A program made the translations under genes and the position numbers. A stretch of DNA of 64,000 nt, taken from positions 1 through 64,000 of the forward strand of contig JADJOD010000006.1 of NCBI GenBank assembly GCA_016713985.1, in the 5' to 3' direction. Origin of the DNA: Lewinellaceae bacterium (GTDB lineage: Bacteria; Bacteroidota; Bacteroidia; Chitinophagales; Saprospiraceae). Numbering within the stretch: position 1 is the first letter of the stretch; each line of letters begins with the position of its first letter. Positions 10,801 through 20,093 of this stretch are shown in pieces. The notes beneath the pieces were generated by a model that was not told the origin of the DNA, did not search any database, and saw only the letters and a program-made list of their open reading frames with translations.

Positions 10801-11702
10801 GCCGCTTTAATATCGCCGAGCAGGGTGGTTGTTCGCGCCGAATCGCTGCAAAAAAAACGCATCGGCACGTCTTCGAACAAAATTTTCTGATTACCCGGGT
10901 TGATCGTCGCTTCCAGGGTGACATAAAAAACTTCCCGCCGTAAACTCCACAAAATATCGTTGGGAACGTCGCTTGTGGCGGATTTGGTGCGGGTGACATA
11001 AAGCACCTGTACGCCATCCAGCGTATTCTGGTTGTCCAGAAACGTCCGGTACCGGGTTTCGTCCAGCAAGTCCCAGAAGGGGAAACGCAACTCGATGGTG
11101 ACGGGTACATAATCGCCGTCATTGTCCACCATGATCGTTTTTTCCACTTTCCGGTCGTTCAAGTCGCCCGATTCGGCGTCCGCTTCGAGTTCCAGCAGCA
11201 CTTCGTACAAACCGTGCGGCGCCACTTTTGCGATATTCGAACGCCGCCGGAGTTGGGTAGCGGGCGTTTTATAGTCCAGCACCAACTGGTTGTCATCGTC
11301 GCACCAGGCATACCAGTGCAGTTCGCAGGCACAATCCTTGCAAAAAAGCCAGGCATTGCGCACCCCTTCGAGGTCGATCAGGAGCCGGCGAAAGTCATCG
11401 GTGGTCCAGGGATTGACGGTCAGTATTTCGCGAGCGGTAAAAAACGCCTGGTGGGTATCCTGGTTCGGGTCGGCGGGCGCAAGCAGGTCTTTAATATCCC
11501 AGCCGAGGCGATAACCGAGGTCGGAAATCGCATAACACAAGGCTTCAAGGATGGTGATGCCCGGGTCGTGGAGGTTGTAATCCGTCCAGAAACGGCTGCC
11601 CATCTGTTCGATAAAACCGATGCCTTCCCGGCGGAGGAGATAATAATCCTCGGCGGGTTTCAGCGCGGGGCGCTTGGCTATGACGACGGGTTGCTGGCTC
11701 AT
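7813..11702 (-). CDS. eCIS baseplate protein (Pvc12-like), C-terminus frameshifted
   Basis: The main frame gives 1193 aa from ATG 11702. It contains FWTDYNLHDPGITILEALCY near residue 38, a motif typical of baseplate J / Pvc11-12 wedge proteins. This frame ends at 8121 in an implausible tail (CWCNSATKSTQRF). The adjacent frame carries a helix-like continuation, NITMLVQQRYQKYTEV, followed by VLVHLMADLENTYP and a Pro/Lys-rich tail ending at 7813. One extra base in the run TTTT at 8202-8205 joins the two into about 1296 aa. The ATG overlaps the stop of the upstream baseplate gene as ATGA. In the eCIS it would form part of the baseplate wedge around the spike. Start and family are clear; the break is probably a consensus error, though a true truncation cannot be excluded. 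Confidence 0.8.
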
Positions 11703-14700
11703 TGTTTACACGAACAATCTTCACCGGACACCTGGGCAATGGCAGGTAAACCGGCGACGGTGATGGGAACGATGCGGTGCTCTTCTTCGGGTGCGGAAAC
11801 AAGGACCGACACGGCGGTGGAGCCTTCGGCTTCATTCAGATCGGCGGCGCTTTTTGTTCCTCCGATGTCGAGAAAGAGTTTAAAATCAGTGACATAGTCC
11901 ACGTAAGGGCGTTCTTCCACAAAATTGATGAGCACCGATTTGAAAATTTTTCCGCCGAAGGAGGGGCTTCCGCCGCCGGGAAATGCCCAGGGCGACAGGT
12001 AGCGGGTGATCTCCAGCCTGAGTTGATTGGTATAATACGTTTCGTCGAATCCGGTCATAAACCGCACGCGGAAGTCGAGGCGAATCTCCTCGAACTGGGG
12101 GCTTTTTACGTGAAGTTTGGCAAAACAGGTCGTGCGCTGCCGCAAAAACGTATCAATTTCCAGCAATAAACCGAGGCTGGTATAGGGGCGCAGGGGGTCG
12201 CGCAGGTTCTGGAATTGCTGGTTGGGGATGGTCACAACGGTGACGTGGCCCGCCGCCAGTTCGCGGTAAATGCCCGTCCCGTTTTCATTGGGTTCGTAGT
12301 GGGTATGATTGAGGCATTTAACTTTATAAATTTGCGGAAATGCTTCCAGCACAAGCCGTTCGTAGTCCCAGAGGGCGATAGCGCGGTCTTTGTGGCGCAA
12401 TCGTTCGCTGACGCGGGTGTAATAATCGGCGGGCAGTTCTTTGCCCCGGCCTCCGAAGGAAGTAAAAGGTTGCTCGATCTTTTTGACGGCCGAATCGGGC
12501 TGGGCTAATTTGGAAATGACACCCGCTTCGAGTGGCGTCGCGTTGAAACCCGGATCGTTGTCCTGATTGTTGAAGGTGGCGCGTAATGCCTGTGCGGCCA
12601 CGAGAATAAAGCGGCATACGGTGTCGCTTTCTTTTTCCACGGCGATCCGAATCCAGTGCATGCCGCCGGGAAGCAGGGTGTTGTCGTTGGCGGCATTGCG
12701 GGCACAGCCAGTGTCACAATGCCCGAACGGGTCAGTTCACCCGTCAGGTCTTCCACGGCGTCTTTTTCAAATTCCGTCCAGGTATTGCCTTGCAGATAGC
12801 TCCAGTGCAGGTGAGGCGCGGGTTTTTGAGAAAGTGGATCGGCAGTGCCTTCGGCCACCTGGAAAAGCAGGGCGAGGTTTTGGGGCGGTTTCAGGCCGGA
12901 AATGCCGATGTAAAATTCGGCTTCGTGAAGAGTGGCTCCATGCTGGAATTGGGGGAATAAAGGCACGGAATTCGTATGACTGAGCGCTGCATGGCGTTCG
13001 GCGAAGCCGAAAGGGGCCACGTGGAAGAATTTGGCGGGCCGAACGGCAAAGGACGCAGGCGCCGTTGAATGGAGCCCAATGGTCTGACTTGCAGTATAAT
13101 CCAGCGTAACGGCCGTTGCATAAGGCCCCTGCAATGGACTCGGAGGAGTGAGGCTGCCAGGGGTTTTGATATAAGTCAGCAAGGCATTTTGATAGGCCGC
13201 CTGCCCGAAATCGCCGGAAAACAACAAGCGGGCAAAACCGTGGCGGGCACTTATTGTAAATTGTTCATTTTCAGAGAAATCGGGGTTAATAACAACCGAA
13301 TTCCTGACGCCGGACTTTAAAGGGAACGAAGTCGCCGCAAGGCCGAGGTTTCCTGCTTCCGGGCTCCACTGCCCTTTATCTAAGTAAGAAATTTTTATTT
13401 TGGGATCGGCGCCCGGAAAAGGCGCAGGGGTGTTTTGCCAGGCCAATTTTATCGTTGCCTGGGAAAACCCTTTTGAAAAAGTTCTTTCGATCCAACAATG
13501 AGCCCGCTGCCCGCCAGCGGTGAAGCGCCGAAGGGTTGGAAGGGTTTGGAAGTATCCACCGGGCCAAAATCATTGGAAACGGCCAGCGACTTCAATCCTT
13601 TTACATCCACTTCCAGGTTGATGGTATACAAAGCGAGGCTTTGCAGGGAGGAATATGGAAAAGAAAGCAGGTCGTGGCGGATTTTTACCAGCACAACGGG
13701 CAAATTGGTGTCGAAACCGTAGCCGTGGGTTTTTGCGAGGTAAGGCAGGATGGCCGGGTCTTCACCCGACAGTTCGATCTTTAACTTATTCGAGTCGGCC
13801 ACCGGCGTTTTTTCCAGCCAGCCTTTTTCTGTCGTCAGAAAGACGTCACCTTACCCGACAGATCAGGCATATTGCCGTTCACGGTGAAGGTGAGTTTAAT
13901 CGTCCTCGTTCCTTCCGCCAGCAACAGGTAGTTCGACGCTACCGCAAACCCGATCTCCGCATGGGGCATTTTGATCTGCCGAAGTTCACCGTCGTCGTAT
14001 ACTTTGTTGTAAAACGGATGCCAGGATTTGTCGACCGAAAGCAATTCCGCGCCGAGGCCGTCGTCCGAGTTGGCGGCCGGGGAAGCAAAAAGCCGGAAGT
14101 TATTGACGCTGTTGTTATTAACCTTTTCGGTGTTGTGGCGGTAGACCGTTTTCAGCGCCGCCACTTTGGCCTGGTTGGCCACAAAATCGCGGTCGCCGGC
14201 AAAAAAAGCGTCGATCCCCAGGGCATCTTTTCCGGCCTTGAACTGTGTGCCGGCTTTTAATTCATGGGCGGCCGCGTGTTTGGCGAGTTCCACCAAAAGA
14301 TGGGCATGGCCGGGTTCGGCGGTTTTTTCCCGGAGTTGTAATATTTGTTTGTAGTAAAAATCGAGGTGCCGCCCGGTCAGCGTATTCATTTCCGCGCGGG
14401 CGTATTCGAACAGGCGCAGGAAAGCGAGAAAAAGGGTGTAGTGTGGTTCGTGGCTGTCCCAATTGGTAAAAGTGTTTTCCAGCGCCTGCTTCGCTTCATT
14501 CACCACCCGGGCATAGGTTTTCAGCAACTGGTCGAAGAAGGAAGTAAAGAGGTTGTGGGTGGAAAGCCGGTTGGCCATTTCAAAAACAGAGCCGGTTCCG
14601 TATTCGTTTTCCGGGGCAATTCCGGCGAGATAGATAGCCCAGTCGGGGCTCGGCGCCGTCATCCAGTCCTTGGAAAAAGAGCGGTTGTGAACCACACTGA

Positions 14701-15289
14701 CCGGCGTCGCGGGCCAGCCGAATAACTGGATGTCTGGGGCCACGTCGGCGATCAATTGATCAGCGACAGGCGTTATAGATTTGTCGTACCTATAATACGC
14801 CAAAAACCGCCGGAAATGCGGCGCCAACTGGCTGCTGATCCTGTTTTTCAGCGACGCTTTGAGTTTGATTTCCGGGGGAAGCGACTCTTTTAACTCATCC
14901 AGCCGGGCGGCAAGCGAACCGGCACAGGAAAACAGCCGGCCCAGGTGATTTTTGATTCCCTGGATGTCGGTATCGTTGTCGCGGTTGTTCAGAAAATCAA
15001 AACTTTCTTTTACGCTAACTCTGTAAAAATCAACATCTTGCACAGCGGCCATTGCCAATTGAACTGACACGTCGTTGCTGAAAAAACGCCGCCAGTCGTC
15101 GACCGGCACATCACCCACGTCAAAAAAACGCAGGTACGCCGCGTACGCCTGCACGAACACCATGTTATGCGCGGGTGCGTGTTCGTTCACGGGTGCATAG
15201 GCCGGATCGAGCGCCTGGAACGGGCGTTCGTCCTGACTGGTGCCTTCGCGGACGAGTTTTTGCGGATCGGTGTTGTTGCAGTTGGACAC
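11699..15289 (-). CDS. eCIS baseplate protein (Pvc11-like, gp6/J class), three frame breaks
   Basis: Four consecutive frames join into one protein of about 1197 aa: MSNCNNTDPQKLVREGTSQ (15289 to about 13848), then FLTTEKGWLEKTPVADSNK (to about 13453), then ATIKLAWQNTPAPFPG (to about 12693), then NDNTLLPGGMHWIRIAVEKE to the stop at 11699. Each junction needs one added base and gives smooth sequence. The last part (DYYTRVSERLRHKDRAI ... YERLVLEAFPQIYKVKC) is the conserved baseplate J-like C-terminal region. The gene follows the gp25 gene and precedes the second large baseplate gene, as in PVC11-PVC12 order. The three breaks are single-base losses, the middle one at a homopolymer cluster (AAAAGGGTTTT on the coding strand). 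Identity as the first large wedge protein is by order and C-terminal motif. Confidence 0.75.
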
Positions 15290-15300
15290 GGGTGGTCGGT

Positions 15301-15331
15301 TTACCCGCCGAAGCCAAAGGCGAAGGCGGGC
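15301..15331. repeat. Dispersed palindromic element, copy 1
   Basis: The hairpin-forming sequence TTTACCCGCCGAAGCC, a short spacer and GGCGAAGGCGGG lie in the short gap between the gp25 and baseplate genes. Related copies are at 31231-31257 and 55869-55898. Confidence 0.75.
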
Positions 15332-15345
15332 GCGTTGAATTCAAT

Positions 15346-15786
15346 TCAGTTATCGGGCAGCAGGTTGATCGTGGTGGTCAGGTTGATGTCGGTTCCTTCA
15401 ATTTTATAGAAGGGATACACAAAATTGTAGCGGGTGTTGGTCGAGCGCACGCGGTAAGTCACTTCGATGAGCACGATACCTTCCAGTTCGCGGTCGGTGT
15501 CGAGGTTTATTTTTTCGATGTCGATCCGGGGTTCATAATAAATCAGGGCGGTTTCAATCTGGTCGGCCACCAGCGTTTTTAAGGTGGTATCCAGGTTCTC
15601 GAACAGCAGGTCTTCCAGGTTGCAGCCGAAATCCGGCGCCATGACCCGTTCCCCGATGGAAGTAGTCAGAATAATTTCTAAGCTGGAAGCGATATCCGCC
15701 TCCTGATCCAGCATTTCCACGCCGGCAATGCTGCGCTGAAATGCCGGGGGAAAAGACCAGCCGCGACCGAGAAATGGACGATTCAT
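15346..15786 (-). CDS. gp25/gpW-like baseplate wedge protein (Pvc9-like)
   Basis: A 146-aa protein starting MNRPFLGRGWSFPPAF. The core GSLEI-type block is present here as DIASSLEIILTTSIGERVM, followed by PDFGCNLEDLLFENLD. This is the gp25-like lysozyme-related wedge fold shared by phage T4 gp25, TssE and Pvc9. It locks the sheath to the baseplate. A longer frame starts at 15903, but its extra 39 residues come from an AACAATTC-type tandem repeat, so I start at 15786. The gene lies between the PAAR tip and the large baseplate proteins. Confidence 0.88.
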   Translation of the reverse strand: MNRPFLGRGWSFPPAFQRSIAGVEMLDQEADIASSLEIILTTSIGERVMAPDFGCNLEDLLFENLDTTLKTLVADQIETALIYYEPRIDIEKINLDTDRELEGIVLIEVTYRVRSTNTRYNFVYPFYKIEGTDINLTTTINLLPDN

Positions 15787-15841
15787 TGTTGAATTGTTGA
15801 ATTGTTGGATTGTTGAGATTGTTGGGTTGTTGGGGTTGTAT
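15785..15841. repeat. TTGTTGAA-type short tandem repeat before the gp25 gene
   Basis: Low-complexity repeats of TTGAATTGTTG and TTGGGTTGTTG lie immediately upstream of the gp25 start codon (minus strand). Confidence 0.7.
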
Positions 15842-15988
15842 AAAATAAAATGACCTTTCTGAAGCGCGTAAACATGCGGGGGCAAGAATTCGGGAACATT
15901 CAAATAACTGAGTCAAGTTGTCATAAATGAGATTGTTACAAGTCCGGTCGGGCATTCTGTAAATTCTCCCATTCTGCAAATTCCGAAC

Positions 15989-16256
15989 TTAGCCTCCGAT
16001 CAACACCGTCGGGCAACCGGGCGGCATCACCCTCCCCACCCGCAGTCATGTCGGCGATCCGGGCCGCCGGCATACCTCCGATCAACACCGTAGCCGAGCC
16101 CTTCACAATCACATCCGGCCCACAGGTGTCGCCCATACGCGCCGCCGGCAAACCGCCGATAAGCACGGTCGGACAGCCGGGTGGCAAAATGGGCAGCGGT
16201 GCGCCCTGGGTGGCGGCGCTGACAATCAGATCGGTAATGCGTGCGGCTGGAAGCAT
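15989..16256 (-). CDS. PAAR-domain spike tip (Pvc10-like), one frame break
   Basis: A small protein opening MLPAARITDLIVSAATQGAP, followed by LPPGCPTVLIGGLPAARMGD and SATVLIGGMPAARIADMTAG. These Pro-Ala-Ala-Arg repeats form the cone-shaped tip that sits on the VgrG spike and can carry effectors. The original frame then runs into an unrelated tail. Removing one G from the G-run near 16025-16031 restores VMPPGCPTVLIGG followed by TAA at 15989-15991, which is the expected third repeat and end (about 88 aa). Zinc-binding residues are not obvious. It lies just downstream of the VgrG-like gene, as in other eCIS loci. Confidence 0.85.
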
Positions 16257-16384
<128 letters not shown>

Positions 16385-18154
16385 CTAGTTAATCTGCACC
16401 ATTCCGCCTTTGATCGTCGTGGCCGCGCTGCCTTTCACCGTGGTGTTGGCTCCGGACATTTCCGCGGTAGCGCTGCCTTCCGCTTTGAAGCCGGTTTGGG
16501 CTTTCAGTTCAATGTTCATGCCTTCGGCCTTGAGGTCTTTGGTTGCCTTCAGGATCAGGTCTTTGGCGCTTTCGATGGTGATTCCCTTGTCGTCAAGCGT
16601 GATTTTATTGCCGTTTTGGTCTTCTATCAGGATACCCTTGTCTTCCTCGGAAAGACTCAGTTTGTTGCCACCGGGGGTTTCGAACGCCACGATCTTTTTT
16701 TCGTCGTCGAAGGTGAATTTCATTTTTTCGCGGCTGACGTATCCTTTGAGGTGGTTGTCGTCTTTGGCCGGTTCGGGGGCGGGTTTGGCGCTGCTGTGGC
16801 ACATGCCGAGCACCACCGGGTAGCGCGGGTCGTCGTTGAGAAAACCCACCACCACTTCGTCGTCGATTTCGGGCCGGAAAAAAGTGCCGCGTTCGTTGCC
16901 GGCATCGAGGGTGGCGATCCGGGCCCAGGTACCTTCTTCCTGCGGACTGACGAGCGGCAGGCGGATTTTGATGCGATCTTCGCCGTCGGGATCGCCTTCC
17001 AGGGCGGTGACGATGCCCATTTGAAGTCCGCTGACCGCGGGCAGCAGCCCGGCGGCCGGCAGGGGGCGGAGATCGAAGGTTTTTGTAAACGGCTCGGGAT
17101 TCAGACCGAATTGCACGTCGGTTTCCCAGCCGCCGCCGCCGTACTGGTGGCGCACGCCGGCCACGAATACCTTGCCTTCAAAACGTTCGCCGATGCCCTG
17201 GATTTCCAGCATGTGGCCCGGCATCACGTCTGCGAAGCCTTCAAACCGGGCTCTGCCGCGGATTTTGGCGAGGCGCTCGCGCAGCATCAGGCCGTCGGCC
17301 CAGGCTTGCAGTTCCGGCTCGGTAAGGGGGCCGCTGTGGCGCAGGTCGCGGGCCTGGCCGCCAAGCACGTCGGCCAGGTCGGTGTTTGCGAGGTTGCCGC
17401 TGCCGCTGCCCGAGGCGTCTGATGCTTCCACCTCCGTTACTTCCTGGTCGGCGGCGCTCCAGCTCATGGCTTTGATGCCGGGACTTTGAATACGCGCGTC
17501 AATTTCAGCGTCCAGTTCGATGATGGTGGCGCCAAAACCGATGCCCAACACGGGTTCTTTGCTCGTATCCGACTTGTCGACGATGATTTTGCCGTCTTCC
17601 ACCATCACGACCATGCCGTTGGCTTCGGCACGGCAAACGATAAAATCCCAGTCGGTGGCATCGTATTGAACCACCTCTTTTAAGCTGGGTTTGGTGGCTG
17701 TTACGTCTTTTTTGAGGCCGTACAATCCGACGATCTCTTCAATGATGTCGCTGTCTTTTTTGTCGATGTAATAGCGACTTTTGTGACCGGCGGTCATTTT
17801 GGCGGCTTCGTCGCGGCATTCGACGATGAGGCAGGAACTGTTCGAACGGATTTTTATGCTGTGCCGGACCACGATACCTTTGAACACCGTTTCTTCTTTC
17901 GAACTGTAGCCTAATTTGATCTCCAGCTTGTTGCCCGGAAGAAAAAAATCCTCGTTGCTGACCTCGAAAGTTTGCAGCGCCGGCTCCCCGTCGCGGATGG
18001 TGAGGGTGGCCAGGGGAATACGGTTGACCTCCCGGCTCACGACCATGGACAAAATTCCCACCGTTCCGGGCAGTGCCTTGCCGTCCACGAGCACCGTGGC
18101 GGTAACGACGTCCGGCGAGGCCGGTTTGGGTATGACGGATGGCACAACGCCCAT
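16385..18154 (-). CDS. VgrG-like spike protein (Pvc8-like)
   Basis: An intact 589-aa protein. The N-terminal two-thirds have the phage late-control D / gp27 hub organisation (VDGKALPGTVGILSMVVSRE, then KLGYSSKEETVFKGIVV, then WDFIVCRAEANGMVVMVEDG). This is followed by the gp5 OB-fold signature (MGIVTALEGDPDGEDRIKIR, WARIATLDAGNERGTFFRPE, DEVVVGFLNDDPRYPVVLG). The C-terminal quarter is a beta-helix of short repeats (GNKLSLSEEDKGILIEDQNG ... ITIESAKDLIL). It trimerises into the central spike at the tube tip. The gene begins 17 bases after the stop of the LysM tube-adaptor gene and is followed by the PAAR tip. Confidence 0.93.
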   Translation of the reverse strand: MGVVPSVIPKPASPDVVTATVLVDGKALPGTVGILSMVVSREVNRIPLATLTIRDGEPALQTFEVSNEDFFLPGNKLEIKLGYSSKEETVFKGIVVRHSIKIRSNSSCLIVECRDEAAKMTAGHKSRYYIDKKDSDIIEEIVGLYGLKKDVTATKPSLKEVVQYDATDWDFIVCRAEANGMVVMVEDGKIIVDKSDTSKEPVLGIGFGATIIELDAEIDARIQSPGIKAMSWSAADQEVTEVEASDASGSGSGNLANTDLADVLGGQARDLRHSGPLTEPELQAWADGLMLRERLAKIRGRARFEGFADVMPGHMLEIQGIGERFEGKVFVAGVRHQYGGGGWETDVQFGLNPEPFTKTFDLRPLPAAGLLPAVSGLQMGIVTALEGDPDGEDRIKIRLPLVSPQEEGTWARIATLDAGNERGTFFRPEIDDEVVVGFLNDDPRYPVVLGMCHSSAKPAPEPAKDDNHLKGYVSREKMKFTFDDEKKIVAFETPGGNKLSLSEEDKGILIEDQNGNKITLDDKGITIESAKDLILKATKDLKAEGMNIELKAQTGFKAEGSATAEMSGANTTVKGSAATTIKGGMVQIN

Positions 18155-18171
18155 GATATCAGGTGGTTAAG

Positions 18172-18863
18172 TCAGTTTGTGGTTTTATCGATAGGTGGAA
18201 AAACAAGTTCCATACCCGGCTCCAGCCGCCGGAAATTGCCGAGCCCGTTGACATCGGCCACCTGGAGGTAGTATTTGGGATCGCCGTACACTTTTTTGCA
18301 CATCAGCGGGAGGGTGTCGCCGGCTTTTACGCGGAGGATGTGGGTGAGGTCGGGGGAGGATTTTTGTCAATTGGCGGTTGCTTTCTTCGATACTCCCTTT
18401 AAACGTAGTTTTGGCAAGAGCACGAATTGGCATACCGGCCGGATTAAATAACTTATACTCAATCTTCAAATCGGATGCTACACATGTGTATATCAATGCG
18501 TCGCCCCATACTAATTTTTTATATGTCTTGGCATATCCGTCGTACTGTCAAACAGAACGTTTTTAAACTTCTTAACTTCATCTGTTATATTTAGTCGTGG
18601 TTTGAAGTCAATCAAACCCGTATTATCGAACAAAAAAGTAAAAGTAAAAACCTGAGGTAGTGTGCGGAAATACTTCGCTTCCTTGCTACTTGTTCCGGGT
18701 GGCTGATCCCCGCAGGTGAATTCGGTTTTATAATCCACAGTATAACTTTCAGGATTTATCAATACTTTAATGTGGTCAACCGCCTTTGTTTTTCCATCAG
18801 AGGCATCTTCCGCTTTTTTATACGGTAAGATTTAGCATTTTTCCAGTTTTCCAAAGTTTTCAT
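18172..18863 (-). CDS. CIS tube/baseplate adaptor with LysM domain (Pvc7/Afp7-like), three frame breaks
   Basis: The reconstructed 230-aa protein starts MKTLENWKNAK, continues ILPYKKAEDASDGKTKAVD and then VLINPESYTVDYKTEF ... LPQVFTFTFLFDNTGLIDF, the CIS-tube N-terminal domain. It goes on through DGYAKTYKKLVWGDALIYTC and FNPAGMPIRALAKTTFKG to a LysM-like end: LTHILRVKAGDTLPLMCKK ... YLQVADVNGLGNFRRLEPG. Three single-base indels separate these pieces, at about 18831 (A-run), about 18540 and 18361-18365 (A-run). The start codon directly abuts the stop of the DUF5908 gene (TAGATG). The protein joins the inner tube to the spike hub. The part upstream of 18366 is visibly AT-richer than the LysM part. 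Confidence 0.82.
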
Positions 18864-19045
18864 CTATCGTTCTTTTTCTTGAAGAATTTGCAATACCTGT
18901 TCGACACAATCGGATCAAGTGCATTTTGAGTGCACTTATGTGTTATGGTTGGGGGCTGGGCTGAGGCCTCCGTTTGAATGACACCTCCTTCTCCGGGGCA
19001 TCACTTGATTACCCGAATATGTAGTTCTTTGATTTCGATCGGCAT
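18864..19045 (-). CDS. DUF5908 mini-protein (Pvc6 position), frameshifted
   Basis: A short gene missed by simple ORF calling. It starts MPIEIKELHIRVIK, the signature opening of DUF5908, at ATG 19045-19043, which overlaps the stop of the tube gene (TAATG). It ends CVEQVLQILQEKER with TAG at 18866-18864, directly before the next ATG. The span is 182 bases, so the start and end frames differ by one base. At least one indel lies in the middle (about 18905-19005), where short stretches of all frames appear. About 60 aa once repaired. DUF5908 proteins are conserved between the tube and LysM genes of Bacteroidota eCIS; their role is not established. Confidence 0.8.
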
Positions 19046-19509
19046 TACAGCAGGAGTGTGAAATAGCGGTAAGACAATTCAAGGGTTTCTACCATAATTG
19101 TATTTTCATCAGATTTGAGTTCTGAAAATTCCCATCTCTTTGGAAAGGCCCAAAACACATTCCAGACCCGGAGTGGTTCGCTTTTTTCATTCATTAATAT
19201 AATGACTATGTCAGCAGGAACATAAATGCGGGTTGTCAATGCAGCCTGACACCAGCGAGTCACTACAGAGTCTGTAAACATGCCTCGTTTCAGGGTCAGG
19301 TCGGCATACTTGGTACGACCGGGCAATTTGTGCTCAAAACGATTTTCGCCTCCTTCTTTGTGAGTTTCGATGTCACAAGTGACAGATAAACCTGATACGG
19401 ATTGGAAGCGGGCATCGTTTTTACTGGGGCTGATACTAAATTGTACTTTGTAGTAAAACCCCAGGTGTGGATAATAGTCCACTCCGGCAGCAGCAGATGC
19501 GGAAGCCAT
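19045..19509 (-). CDS. eCIS inner tube protein 2 (gp19-like, Pvc5-like)
   Basis: A 154-aa protein starting MASASAAAGVDYYPHLGFYY. It carries the gp19 tube-fold signatures FQSVSGLSVTCDIETHKEGG, then LPGRTKYADLTLKRGMF and a C-terminal ENTIMVETLELSYRYF. Tube proteins of this family stack as hexameric rings inside the sheath. The paralogous tube gene lies immediately upstream with a 2-base gap. The frame could be read two codons further upstream from TTG, but ATG 19509 is the natural start. The gene is clearly AT-richer than its upstream tube paralogue. Confidence 0.9.
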   Translation of the reverse strand: MASASAAAGVDYYPHLGFYYKVQFSISPSKNDARFQSVSGLSVTCDIETHKEGGENRFEHKLPGRTKYADLTLKRGMFTDSVVTRWCQAALTTRIYVPADIVIILMNEKSEPLRVWNVFWAFPKRWEFSELKSDENTIMVETLELSYRYFTLLL

Positions 19510-19511
19510 AC

Positions 19512-19943
19512 TCAACGAACAAGGCTGAGCCCTTCGTGGGCGATTTCAAGGCTTTCGACGGCGACTTCGTTGGCGTCGGATTTCAGGTCGGGCGCCGTGA
19601 CTTTGACCGGGAAACAACGCGTCGCTTTCCAGACCGCCACCGGTTCGTGCCGTTCGTTGAGCAGGCGGATCACTAAGTCGCGGCGGTTGTTCACACGTTC
19701 GTTGGCGATTTCGTCGAGCCAGTTGTTAAAATCGAAGTCCTGCTCGAACTTGCCACGTTTCAGCGTGATGTTGCTGTACTTGCGCATACCCGGCATTTTG
19801 ATCTTGCTGAAATCTTTGCTGTCGCTGTGCCGGTATTCGATGACCTCGACCTGGAAGTCCAGACCGGATACTTCCATAAAACTGATTTTTGCGCCGCCCC
19901 AGTCCACCTGAAAGTGAAATTTGGGCAAAGGATATTCTGCCAT
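19512..19943 (-). CDS. eCIS inner tube protein 1 (gp19-like, Pvc1-like)
   Basis: A 143-aa protein starting MAEYPLPKFHFQVDWGG. It contains FMEVSGLDFQVEVIEYRHSD, MRKYSNITLKRGKFEQDFDF and the closing VAVESLEIAHEGLSLVR, the canonical gp19/tube pattern. This is likely the main inner-tube subunit. It is intact, GC-rich like the flanking baseplate genes, and lies between the sheath gene and the second tube gene, as in other eCIS operons. Confidence 0.93.
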   Translation of the reverse strand: MAEYPLPKFHFQVDWGGAKISFMEVSGLDFQVEVIEYRHSDSKDFSKIKMPGMRKYSNITLKRGKFEQDFDFNNWLDEIANERVNNRRDLVIRLLNERHEPVAVWKATRCFPVKVTAPDLKSDANEVAVESLEIAHEGLSLVR

Positions 19944-20041
19944 GATTTATTGTTGAAAGATGATTGATAGAGTGGTTGTTGGTTGTTTATAACCGATTGA
20001 AAACCTGTGCGTTGAATAAGAATTTCCGGACATTGCACAAC

Positions 20042-20093
20042 CCTGAAACCCTTAAACCCTTAAACCCTTAAACCCTCCAAACCCTCCAAACCC
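20042..20093. repeat. CCCTTAAA / CCCTCCAAA short tandem repeat between sheath and tube genes
   Basis: Four CCCTTAAA-type octamers followed by CCTCCAAAC-type units lie right after the sheath stop codon (minus strand). A looser version occurs at about 1262-1298. Confidence 0.75.

Noticed and set aside
20042..20093. Telomere-like CCCTTAAA repeat as a replication or chromosome-end signal
   Set aside because: It is short, internal to an operon, and similar low-complexity repeats precede other genes.
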